Shown: positions 1 to 11,000 of the stretch, in pieces | Layout of the letters: each line of letters starts with the position of its first letter | How positions within the stretch are numbered: the stretch's first letter is position 1 | DNA from: Neelides folsomi | Taxonomy: Eukaryota > Arthropoda > Collembola > Neelipleona > Neelidae | Direction of reading: 5' to 3' | NCBI GenBank assembly: GCA_034687125.1 | Contig: JAQGBZ010000374.1 | Coordinates: 1-58,926, forward strand | Length of the DNA: 58,926 bases | Position numbers and translations under genes: made by a program | Notes under the pieces: model-generated | What the model was told of the DNA's origin: nothing | Database searches by the model: none | What the model saw: the letters and a program-made list of their open reading frames with translations, nothing else

Positions 1-212
1 CATCATTTGAATATTATCATCATTATCAAAAACAAAACTATTGATCATTAATTTGATCGAACTAGTATAAATAAATAATGAAAAGATTTTGAAATACACT
101 CACTTCACCAGAATCGTACGTGCATGATTTTTCAAAGTATAGCATCGCCCCATAAGTTGGTTAAATCGCATATATGTACTTGTACATGGATTGGTTGGAA
201 GATTAAAGTCAA

Positions 213-1810
213 TCATTTCACATTATCAACTTGTCTGAATTGTGCCAATATAATAATAAAAGTAATAATTGGCCCAACCAACTATGGATCAAACATAAAA
301 AGAAAATATGTAATTATTAGCTAATTAATATACTTTTTAATTATTTGAGACAATAAGAATTTAAGTAGTTGTGAATAGTTTAAAAATGCGTAAAATGTAC
401 CGATGAAACGAAATTTCTGTTAATGTGAAAATAACCGAAACATTTCAGCTTCATTTTCTTCTTTGTTATTAATTTTAAATGGTTAATTTTTTCTATGAGC
501 TTAATAAGCGGTACAAAGTCTTTTGATGATTCAATTCTTGAACATTTCATCGAAGTCTCCATTGGAAAAAGTGGCATTTTTTCTAAAACTATTGACAATT
601 TTCCAAACTGCGAAATTAATAATACAGACAATACAATGAATATGTAATACAGTTAATATTGGTGTAAAATTTAATTAAGATTAAATCAAAGTTATATTTT
701 AAGCTTAATATAAATTTTGACCTCTTTTTCTAATGTTTCTCCAACTTCGGTAATTAGACAAATTCTAATTAAAGTGATTTGGAATGAAATAATCAAAGTG
801 GAAACTTCTGAAATAGAAATCCAATCCATAAAGCTTGAAAAACCTAAATACTCACCAGGCCTTAACGTATATACAATGAAAAAAGAAGCGTTTATAATGA
901 AAATAATTGAAGCTACTAAAATTGGCAACAAACAGCTAGAAAAGATTTCAATTGTTTTAAAGGCTGATTGCAATTTCAAATATTTTAATGTTAAATTATC
1001 AAATTTCTTTATTGATATAAAATAAGGGTTTATTAAATTAGACTCAAAAAGGATTATCGATGGGTCTAAATCCTGCGTAAAGTTATCTGTTTTTAGAATT
1101 TTTACTTTTCCCCTTAAGCATTTAACCCTTTCTGAAATTCCATTTCCTAAAATCAAAAATGTTGAAATCAAAAAGAATGTTGAAAATTCTCCTATAATGT
1201 GCGTTGCATTAACAAACCACAAAACAAGATTTAAATCACTTCCAATTATTTTCATTAACAAAAATGTTTCATTGGCTTTTATATAATCCCGAACTGTAAT
1301 ATGCACAAAAATTCCAGTCACATTTACAATGTTGAAAAGCCCATAAACAAAGGAAAGGATTAAAATAACAAGTTTGATAAAAACCAACAAAGATGTTTTT
1401 TCTTCGAATAAAATGTTTTCATCAAAATTCTTCATTTTATTAAAGCAACTTGCTATGCGCCGTGATCCGACGACTCCGCAAAGAAAAATTGTAATCATTT
1501 TTGGAATAATCAAAGTTGCAGTTATGACGCTAATTGCAAAGTTTTCAGTGCTCAGGAATTTAAACTTATTTTTTCCATATCTTCCGACGTCGATGATAGT
1601 CATGAAGTTGATGTCCGTAGTGAAGAGATAAATCAATATTAATACAAATATGCTGTAAATTGATAGAAATGACAAATTTTCAATCTTTAACTTTTTCAAT
1701 TTGTCTTTTGATTGCGAGTCAAAAAAATAAAGAGATTTGAGATTTAAAGGGAAAAGACCAAGAAATTGAGCAATGAAACCATACGGAAAAAATAATTTTA
1801 ATGATTGCAT
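213..1810 (-). CDS. Gustatory-type chemoreceptor (7tm_7 family)
   Basis: Three exons (1810-722, 607-401, 281-213), all junctions in phase 0, give 454 residues, the usual size for an arthropod Gr. The protein is mostly hydrophobic helices separated by short polar loops, starting MQSLKLFFPYGF. The C-terminal exons carry the family signature region: a helix-loop with CFGYFHINRNF, then a last transmembrane helix ending ITFIIILAQF, which matches the TYhhhhhQF motif of insect Gr/Or proteins. The expected role is a ligand-gated cation channel subunit in the membrane of gustatory neurons; ligand unknown. The last exon is only 69 bases and would be missed by a long-ORF search. The first donor (G|GTCAAA) is weak, but the phase and homology support it. 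Family confident; exact subfamily not assignable. Confidence 0.85.
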
Positions 1811-2489
1811 TTTATAAATAGTTATAATTTTATTCGTATTTGAAAATAATTTTTATTTTAAAAAGGAAATGATCCAAAAATACTTATGATAATTGTGGTA
1901 GTTAAATATTTACATTCTTTCTAAGACCACTCTTTGCGTAATTGTTTGCTTAACAAATTGATTAAGATAATTACAATGAAATAATGTAATTCAGAGTAAA
2001 ATACACGTCTCGCAAAACTTACATTATAATAATTTATATCTTTTAGACCATTTAATATTTCTAGTAAACTTTATTTAATTATTTTTATTTGTTGATACAT
2101 TTAAATATTTAATTGATAAGCTTAAAAAATAAAATATCTAAATGAGAATAGTAAGAATTTATGTATTATGTTTAGGTACATATAATGCAACTTTACCTGT
2201 AAATACATATAGAGTAGGTTTAAATATATATAAATGTAGATATAAACGTAGGCACCATGCAGTATAACTATTGTTAACTTGGTTAGTTTAGTGATGATTT
2301 TTATTCAATATTTACAGGGTAGTAATTAAATTAAAGGTCTTTTTTTTAAATAATTGGATCTTTTTTTACAATCGGCAAAATTATGCTTTATACATCCTAG
2401 AATATGAATCTTGACATTAATTTTTAACTTGATTTACATATAAGGAGTAGAAAATTGACCACATAGATATAAATTGTATTCGAATCCAT
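1811..2489. other. Intergenic, no gene recognised
   Basis: AT-rich DNA between the 5' end of the gustatory receptor and the 3' end of the first SIAH-like gene. It must contain the receptor promoter and the SIAH-like polyadenylation region, but I see no clear TATA box, repeat or ORF. Confidence 0.6.
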
Positions 2490-3911
2490 TTAAACTAAAA
2501 CTTGTTTCTCTTTGATGGAGCCTATGACATTCCAAGTCATTCGTTTTTCCTCACAAGTCGTTCCTTTAAAATTTGCGAATTTGAGAAGACAATCGACTGG
2601 GAGCTTGAAGCAAATGAGATCCTTAATATCCTCGTATTTGTTCCGAAAGGGAAAGATTCGCGATTGGCACTCGATCTTTGGAATCTAATAAATAAACATT
2701 CAAAATAATATTATATTTACTGAATAACAGTAGACTGGTTAGAGCGGGACAAGACTTTTATGTATGTATTTTAAAAGAGTGTCCCTAAATAAGGGCACTG
2801 AAAAAACTGTCCCGCAATAAGCCGTTCTCTCTTACATTAATTAAAGGTAGAGTTCTTATTTTTCAAATATTGATTTATAACATAATTAAACTATGTTTAG
2901 TTCTAATATTTAAAGTAAAAAAATGATTACATTTACCATTGATTCTTTTCGATAAAGAGTAAATGAGAAGGTTCGAGATTCGTCTTGAGGATCAAAAGCA
3001 GAAAGCCACCAACAAATCAAACCATTTTGAATTTCTGTTTGGAAGAAAAAAATTTTTTCCTCTCCGTTTTTCACGATCTTTTTCACGACTGGCGGCCATT
3101 TGGTATCTGTCGATTAATATATTTTTGATATTTGACAAGAAAACAAATTAATCTGAATAACCCAAGATAGACCTAATAACTTAATTACTTTTACCCGTGG
3201 TGTGGAGCTGGATTTCTCCAAGAGATTGCTCAATGTGGAAGTCTTCGGAAGTGCTTTTAGCAAAGTAACAATTGTGAGTTTGCTCGAGATGTTTGAGGTA
3301 ATCTTTGTATGGTATATGGGCTCTAATACAATGTGTCGTTTTCGTTTCCTCGCAAATGATATTTCTGTTAACGTGGTAAAATATCATACATATTATTTAA
3401 CTTTTATTCTTGGTCGATAATAATACCAATTTAACCATTTTAAAATATAGAATAATTAATTATTTAATTGACCTGTAGTTACAATTTTCATGATGTTCCC
3501 TGAGCAAATCCCCATTAATCAATTTGTTACACCCTTCAGTCAAAAATCGACATTTGAAAAGTGTATTTGAGACGATGGACTCAAGCGTGATACATCGAAT
3601 ATTGGTCAACGGCCCGTTGCAAATGGCACATTTAGTAATATTTATCCGACAGTCGTTGCAGATTGAATGACCATTTGTGCAATTGAAGATGGGCGGTAGA
3701 AGAGTTTCTGAGCAGATTGGGCATTCGAGAAGTCGCAGCAATTCATTGCCAGATCTTTTTAAATAAATCATTTAATCTCAATTACAAAATTACTGTAAAA
3801 CTATTAGAAATCTCAGATTATGAATTTCTTTAATTTGAAAATAAATATCTGTAATTAAGCTTACGGTTTTTTCTCTGGCGAAGCAAAGTTGCTTGAAGTT
3901 CCAGACATCAT
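2490..3911 (-). CDS. SIAH/SINA-like RING E3 ubiquitin ligase (copy 1)
   Basis: Five exons (3911-3865, 3754-3473, 3364-3195, 3106-2937, 2684-2490) give 287 residues. Order: short N-terminus; C3HC4 RING starting ECPICSETLLPP with CTNGHSICNDCR and CAIC; SIAH zinc-finger region (CRFLTEGC, HHENC, then C-x7-C with HLEQTH); and a substrate-binding-like beta domain with ICWWLSAFD and FSFTLY. All RING ligands are present. The 170-base exons 3 and 4 and the phases match those of the neighbour at 5446-7396, so the two are tandem duplicates. SIAH proteins dimerise and ubiquitinate bound substrates for proteasomal degradation in cytoplasm or nucleus; the substrate here is unknown. The exon in 2684-2490 lies antisense to a misleading plus-strand ORF. 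Length is close to the 280-320 residues usual for the family. Confidence 0.88.
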
Positions 3912-5445
3912 TTGATAATAATATTAATCGTTAAATATTGAAGGTTAACTTTTAACTCTGGTATAAAATGTTAAATCAATCTATTGATTTTTAAAATACT
4001 CAAACTTAATTTTAAGGATAAAACCAATCATGCAGATACAGGAGAGAAGATTTACGTTCAGTTCAAAGTCCTGAACTGAATGACTCAAATGGTCACTCAA
4101 TCTTTGAATGTCTGAATGTCGCTTCAAGGAATAGGAAATTTTAAAGCAGCATTTGAGTTTTTCCCTTATCAGGTTATACAAAAGCAGTTATCAATTATCA
4201 ATAGATGTTTATTATTGGAATTAGCTATTAGATTTTGACTAAATCTGTCAGCTTAGGTTTGGTTTAATTAAAGTCGTGCCTTTTCGTTTTGTCACATGCA
4301 CATATAATATACGTTTAATTATCTACATATTATATATCTGACGTTTGTATAACATTTGTTACAAGGTGCATTAGGATTGGACGAGTTTTACGTTTTTGTA
4401 TTTTTTAGGTAGGTATATACCTAAATCATAAGTCTATTAATATTAATATTATATGTGGAGTATTTAACATTGAATTTAAATCCATTAAATATTTAACATT
4501 AAGAAAAGAATGTGTTAAACATTATGAAATTATATAATTGGGTGATTACATACAAAACTATGCCTAACATTAAATATCCCAATGGGATTGGTACATTAGT
4601 ATACATAGGTATATTAAAACTATTTTACACATGTGAAATATAATATATAAGTAACATATCTTATATAATTACTTGTTAAAGTTTAATTACACGATCATAA
4701 ACTATAGTCAATTGTGTTTAAATGATATTTACTGAAGTAGCAATTTAGAAGATAGGAGATACGAGCTAACGATTAATTGACTATCACTATCAACTAAACT
4801 TTATATTACATTAAAGTTCATTAATATGCACTATTATTATGCTTTATACAAAATAATTCATTTCATCTTTAATAAAAAATATTTTTATTTGCTAATCATA
4901 AATTACATACATAAGAGAAGAGTATGTTACAATTTACAATTAACAATCATGTTTCGAAACCTAAATAAGGTTCTTTTAGCAAAGTGAAAGACGCTAGTAT
5001 CTATTTTAATTGAGTTTTAAATATTTGATAATTTAGAAAATTATACAATCTTGACTTTTTCAATTGTGACATTTTTCTTTTTCAGTTTTCCTCAATTCCT
5101 AGGAATAGAGATCGTCCTAATCCTGAAAAGAAATTGAATATTAATTAACATACTTACATAACGCTATTTCTATTAATTTCAAATAAAAAAATTTATTCTC
5201 GGTTCACGGAGCTCGACTCTTCGGGTGCCATTTTATACAAATTAATTTATTTAGTTTGATTTAGTAGAGGTGAATTGAAACTAAACATTTTAAATATTCG
5301 TAAATATCCCTATACTCATATTTTAAAATGGCCACAAGAACGAGAATAAATCGACTTACATTTAGCATATAACTACGTAAATGTAAGTAAGCATAATAAC
5401 TAAATATAATAATTTATCACCAAATGTGTATACTAACATGGATTA
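3912..5445. other. Intergenic, no gene recognised
   Basis: About 1.5 kb of AT-rich DNA between the two SIAH-like genes. One 66-codon minus-strand ORF at 3981-4181 has no recognisable features and no splice partner. It presumably holds the promoter of copy 1 and the 3' UTR of copy 2. Confidence 0.55.
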
Positions 5446-7396
5446 CTATCCTATCATTACATCGTCATCATCTCGTGGTCTCTTCGGAATAGGGAAACCA
5501 GTGCCTTCATCTGAATCTTGATCCATATTAGGACGAGGTATATATTGCGTACTTCCCAAATCTCCAATTTCAACCGAAGAAAGTCCTCCGAAACCTGGCG
5601 AATTCTCATCCAAATCCGCTTCATGAAAGATCGGCGACGGTGTACCCCCAGGGATTCCATTTGGAATATTTCTTCCCAAGTCGCTAAATATTCCTTCCAT
5701 GTCCATTTGAAAACGATTCGGAATCGGCGGTAAATTTCTCGTCACTTGTTCATGCACGCTATTTGGTTCTACCGGACTTCCCAATTGTTCGATAATTCTC
5801 ACTGGTTCAACAGGTCTTGGGAGCGAAAGAGGTTCAAATCTATTAAAAATTCTAAATCTAAAAGGACGAGTAAAGCTGAGCAAATCACGTCCAGGTTGTT
5901 CAGGTTCCGGTTCTGGTTCCACTCGTTGAGGTTCCGGTTCTGGTTCTTGTTCGAATTCTACTGCGACCCGTTGAGCATTTTCGGTTTCTGTAGGTTCATT
6001 CGGTTCCATAGATGGTTCAAGTGGAACAACTTCAGCAACACGGTTAGATTCCGAACCTCTGATGTCTTCCACAGTTCTCGCTTGAATTTTTCCTTTCAAG
6101 CACCAAAGCTTCATTCCATTGTTTGCATTGGAAATTGGAATCAAATTTTGACTAGACGCACAAGAGATAATTTGGCCTTTGATATCTTCAAATTTCACTC
6201 TAAAGGAATAAACAGGAAAGTTCCATTGGAGCGCTTGAGGCTAAATCAAAACAGTTTGATTGTATAATCCATGTTTAAATAAATATTTAATTTTAATTAT
6301 GTTAAAGTAAATTAAAAAATAATTAAATTACATTTCTAAAATCTTTGTGGATGGACAATTGGCATCTGAAATTATCTACAAAATCATCATCTAAGCAAGT
6401 TACCCACCAGTAAATGTGGTAATTCTGGACTTTTGTATTCAGGAAAAAAGTGTTTTCTATCCCGTCGTGGATGTAATATTTTATAAAACTCTTCCAGGAA
6501 GCTTCAAAAAATATTATTAATTAATCAAAATAGAAATATGTATGATATATCTAGTTAAATCGCACTTATAATAAATTGAATTATCATGAATATAATGGAA
6601 TTACGAACAAATAATGCAATATAATAATATTATAAGTTAGGAAACAGCACACAAATCAGCTGACACAAAAATTCGGGGTTTTAGACCCCCCCCCCCCATG
6701 ATGACACTTGGAAACCTTTTGCCTACCCCCCTAAACGTGTCAGCTGATTTGTGAACGTTTCCTTATCGAATAAAAATTATGGAACAAAATTGGTCATCTT
6801 AATCAATTTTTGTGATTACCTTCGGCAACATCCAAAGTGCTGCTTTGATTAAGAGAGAACAATGCATCTTTTTTATTATGAAACGCGAAATTGTGTTGTT
6901 TGAGCAAATGTTCGACATATCGGTCATAGGAGATTTCCCCGTTCTCGCAAGGGTTCGTGCTCTTTTCATTGCAAACAATGTGCCTAAAAATTAAAATGTT
7001 TAACATTTTCACGTCTAAAATATCTCCAGTTTAAGTTAGTAAATATAATAATTTTAAATTAATGAACCGATATTTGCAGTTTGTTTGATGCTGGTGGAGA
7101 CCATCCCCTTTCATGACCTTCTGACAACCAGCGACCCTGTACTTGCACTCAAAAGTAATAGCCGAGACGAGTGCTTCAAGCGGAATGCTCCGATTTCGTG
7201 TAAATTGGCCGTTGCAGAGTCCGCATTGATTCACCCTTGGTCGGCAATTCATGCACACAGCGTGGCCATTCATGCAATGGATAATTGGAGGAAGAAGCGT
7301 CTCATTACATATGGGGCATTCAATGAGATCGAGGATCTTCTCAAACACGTCCTTGTTCTGTGGAATTTTGGCATTTGGATAATTGGGTTCAGCCAT
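5446..7396 (-). CDS. SIAH/SINA-like RING E3 ligase with Pro-Glu tail (copy 2)
   Basis: Four exons (7396-7068, 6983-6820, 6501-6332, 6240-5446) give 485 residues. The RING (residues about 27-61: ECPICNETLLPP, CMNGHAVCMNCR, CGLC) has all eight zinc ligands. The SIAH zinc fingers follow (CKYRVAGC, HQTNC, then C-x7-C with HLLKQH), then the substrate-binding-like domain at about 165-265 (FFLNTKV, YWWVTC, NFRCQLSI, FPVYSF). After that comes a 220-residue tail not found in canonical SIAH: acidic, proline-rich, with EPEPEP repeats and a PKRPRDDDD basic-acidic end that could be a nuclear signal. Exon phases match copy 1 except that the last two exons are differently placed. Predicted E3 ligase; the tail may recruit a substrate. 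The intron 6819-6502 carries a MITE-like insertion. Confidence 0.88.
6640..6762. mobile_element. MITE-like TIR element in an intron
   Basis: A 123-base element with inverted termini at 6640-6666 and 6737-6762. Both ends read GGAAAC inward, followed by a perfect 17-base inverted match (CACAAATCAGCTGACAC). It is flanked on both sides by TTA (6637-6639 and 6763-6765), a likely 3-base target-site duplication of the type made by PIF/Harbinger transposases. The interior is non-coding and contains a run of 12 C (6686-6697). It sits in the intron between exons 2 and 3 of the second SIAH-like gene. It is too short to move by itself. Confidence 0.75.
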
Positions 7397-8087
7397 TGAA
7401 ACTCTACGGGTGGTTCTTCCAGAAAGAAGATGAAAATCAATTCACTTTAAATGCCTTAATTCCAATTTAATTTGGTCAATGACTCAATGATGAATTCAAT
7501 TTTATTCAATCATTAAAATAAAGCCATTGTTAATTGACAACAAAGACGAGTTTCTGTAGCAAAATGTAAAAAGAGAATTTAAAGGGGTTTCTTATTCACC
7601 CCGCATTAAAAATGAAAAGTCTTCACCTAGAGAGGGAATCATGAACTTTATGATTATCATAATGACCAAAGAACGATGCGTTGAATTGTTCATAAATGCC
7701 TCAACATTTTTTATTTCAGTTTGTATTTTTATTCCTTTTATGAAAACTAAATTCTTAAAGTTGATTTTATTCGTAATTATTATTTAAATTTTAATTCATT
7801 AATTAAATGTAGGTAAATGCAAAATGATGATGGATGTATAGATGCAAAATAAAATTTGGAAAAATGACCATTTCAATTAATTTATTTTCTACAAATTAGA
7901 TAACAAATATAAATATTTAACTTACAAACTAATCAACAATGCATGAGGGTTGAGTTGAGCTTATATAGGATCAGAATGACGAGAAGAAATAACAACATGG
8001 GCAAATGAGAAGCTGAAATTCCTCACCCGCCCACCAAAACAAATCAACAATTAATAAAATTAACAATTTTCCTTCATCCGTTCCTTT
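7397..8087. other. Intergenic, no gene recognised
   Basis: Between the first exon of SIAH-like copy 2 and the stop codon of the long GMC oxidoreductase, both on the minus strand. No ORF, repeat or clear TATA box seen. Confidence 0.6.
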
Positions 8088-11000
8088 TTAGTGTTGTCGG
8101 GTGAATTCGACAAAATTGTCTTTGCTACGTGTGAAGATCTGTCCATCATATGGCGTGTTGCTCCTTAAGGCCTCTGTACTTGTAAGAGCTCCGATGATCC
8201 TCGCTTCCACATCTGACAATTCATGGCCGTACTTTCCCCTTCCTTCTCCCTGGACTTCCGGTTCCCTGAAAGCAATCCCGAAATCTCCGTCGTCATCTCC
8301 CTTCCGCTCTCTTCGGCTCTTCTTCTCAATCTCGTGGTCTTCATGGTGGTGATGTCTTTTAGAGCTCTTCTTCCCCTTCTTTGAACTTTTATGCTTGGAG
8401 GATCTCCTCCTTTCTTCTTCCTCATTCGGACTATGTCTTTGGTTTCTAGCCATTTCCTTAGTTGAATATTTTGTAGAATAATATTTACTCGACCTCTTCC
8501 CCTTGGACACCTTCGACATTCTTGGCTGGATTGTTGAAGCAGAAGCCATTTGGTCCATTGACCCTCCACCAGGTAATTGATGTTGTAAATATGTCATATG
8601 GTCACTTGAGGCAGCGATTGGATTTCCATGGTGGTCACGAGCAGACCCGTATTCTAATTGGAATAATTGTCCCGGATTCTCGCCATGAAATTCTACTTGG
8701 GCGCGAAGTTGCATTCCGGGTTTTGTTCCGTCCTTGCTTGGAGGAATATTGTACACTATTGGCTGCATAGCCTCGCCCGGGTTCCGACTGTGGATCGGGA
8801 TTTGAGCCTCCATTTGGAATTGATGAACTCCGGGAGCAACCTCTGTGTGGTGTTGGTTGACCGCCATTCGTTCACCATTTGAACTCTCGACGTAGTCGGT
8901 CCATTGAGCCGGGGGCATTTTAGCTTCCCCTCCGCGAAGACTATTAGTCTCGATAATGTCTTCAGTGTTTTGTTCCGGAGTGGCAGCGTGGTGGTTAAAA
9001 CCTCTGGGGATTTGGGGATTCATTTGGAAAATGAAGCGGGGAGGTTGGCCAGGGATTTCTGGTTCCATTCTGTAAACAAATTCTTGTGGGGGTCCTTGTT
9101 GTTGAAGAAGTTGAGGTTGTTGTTGGATGAGATGAGATTGTTGTTGGTGAATATGTTGCTGCTGTTGCTGTTGTTGAATTTGTTGTTGTTGCTGTTGTTG
9201 AACGTGAAATTCTGGTGGACTTTGTGAAGATTCTTCAACAACGTATGGAACAGGAGTTTGTTGAGGTTTTTGTAGTTGTTGGATTTGAATATGTTGTTGT
9301 AATTGTTCCGAGGGAGTTTGAGCCTCTTGAGCCAAATTGTAAATTAAACGGGAATGAGTTGTTGGGGGAGATTGTGGCCTTTGGGGTTCTTGAGTGGGAG
9401 ATTGAATATTGAAAACAACTTGTTGTTGTTGTTGAGGTTGTTGTTGCTGAGGTTGTTGCTGTTGAGGCAGCTGGTGTTGAATTTGTTGAGGTTGTTGCTG
9501 TTGGAATTGTTGTGGTTGCTGGAATTGTTGGAATTGTTGAGCTTGTTGGAATTGTTGAGCTTGCTGGAATTGTTGAGGTTGTTGAAGTTGTTGCTGTTGC
9601 GGCTGTTGTTGAATTTGAACCCTTTGTGGCTCAGCTTTCTCCACATTGAAATAAACTTGATTTGGCTGCTGTCGCGAATCTCGTTGTTGTTTTGGAACTT
9701 CGTATTCATGTGTGGAATAAACGAATGTTTGTCCTTGTGAAGGATCCGAATTAACTTGTTCAAGTTCTCCACCACCATGATGTTTCAACAAATGTTGTTT
9801 AATAATGTCATTCACGTGGTCGTTGTGGCTATTGTATTGCTTTTGAGTTTTGGTAAGTTGGGACTTTGGAGAAGAAATCGGAGCCTTGGTTTGAATTTGC
9901 TGCTGAGGAACTTCTGGAGTTTCTTCCTCTTTTTGTGGATAAGAGTAATAAGTCACTTGTGGAGCCGACATGTACAATTGTTGTTTTTGTTGTTGAGCCT
10001 GTGGAGGACTCGCTTGAGTTGTTTGCTGAGTTTGAACTTTCACTTCTGGAGCCATCTCAAGATGGTAAGTTGCTGAAGCTGTGGCGTATTTCAATGGTGA
10101 ATTCCCTTGTTGTTGAGTACTTTGGGCAGTTTGGGTCTGTTGAGATTGAATCTGCTTAATGAATTCCTGTTGTTCTTGAATTGAGGGAGCTTGGACGGGT
10201 TTTCTCGGAATGACCTCATTGGCCTTTTCATTAGCTTTCAAATGACGAAGTTGCTCCAAAACTGTAATGCTATTGTTGGGGATGTCGACCACTTTGGAAG
10301 TTTCGTAAAATTGGGATTGGGATACGGATTGCGGTTGTTGCTGTTGCTGTTGTTGAAGGACGTAAATCTGCTTGGGTTGTTCGGACTGTTCCTCTTTTTG
10401 AATAATTTGGATTTGGGGCTGTTGGAATTGTTGTTGGATTTGAATCTGAGGTTGAGATTGTTGTTGTGGCTTAATTTCTTGTTTAATAATTTGAATTTGT
10501 GGTTGTTGTTGAGTCAATTGTTGAACCTGAGCTTGGGTTAATTGAACAGTCGTTTCTTTGGGTGTTTGTTTTATTTGCGACTGTGGTTGCAATGTAATTA
10601 ATTGAGGCTGAGATTGGCCAGGACTTTGGACATAATATTGAATTGGTTGTTGTTGTTGCTGCTGTTGCTGCTGCTGTTGTTGTAATTGTTGAATAACAGA
10701 TTTGGGAGCATTTGATTCAAGTTTTATCTTTGGATCTTCTTTAGCATATAAATCAATAATTGGGCTTTCGATTTTTTCAAAATGTTCAAACATTCCATTG
10801 GGCTTCAAATCAAATTGTTCTTTGCTTTCACTCTGCTTAATTGGCCTATTTTCTTGAATGTCAATAACTTGAATTCGCTGTCCCTGACCTTCATTTTTAC
10901 TCAAACTGATTTGAGAATTTGTTTGGTAAAATGGATTCTGCTTAAGCTGGAGATGTCCATTGCTATCAATTTGATAAATCATTTCATTCTTGTTTGTACT

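Noticed and set aside
2502..2708. 68-codon plus-strand ORF
   Set aside because: It is antisense to the last exon of the first SIAH-like gene, whose frame, splice site and domain match are much stronger.
5746..6267. 173-codon plus-strand ORF rich in Arg and Phe
   Set aside because: Shadow of the EPEPEP-coding exon of SIAH-like copy 2; composition is what the antisense of Glu/Pro codons gives.
9344..9778. Minus-strand Asn/Ser-rich ORF of 144 codons
   Set aside because: Out-of-frame reading of the Gln repeats inside the GMC tail (CAA shifted gives AAC/ACA).
8900..10550. Several plus-strand Leu-rich ORFs of 80-130 codons
   Set aside because: Antisense of CAA/CAG glutamine repeats reads as Leu/Cys/Val runs. 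No signal or splice structure.
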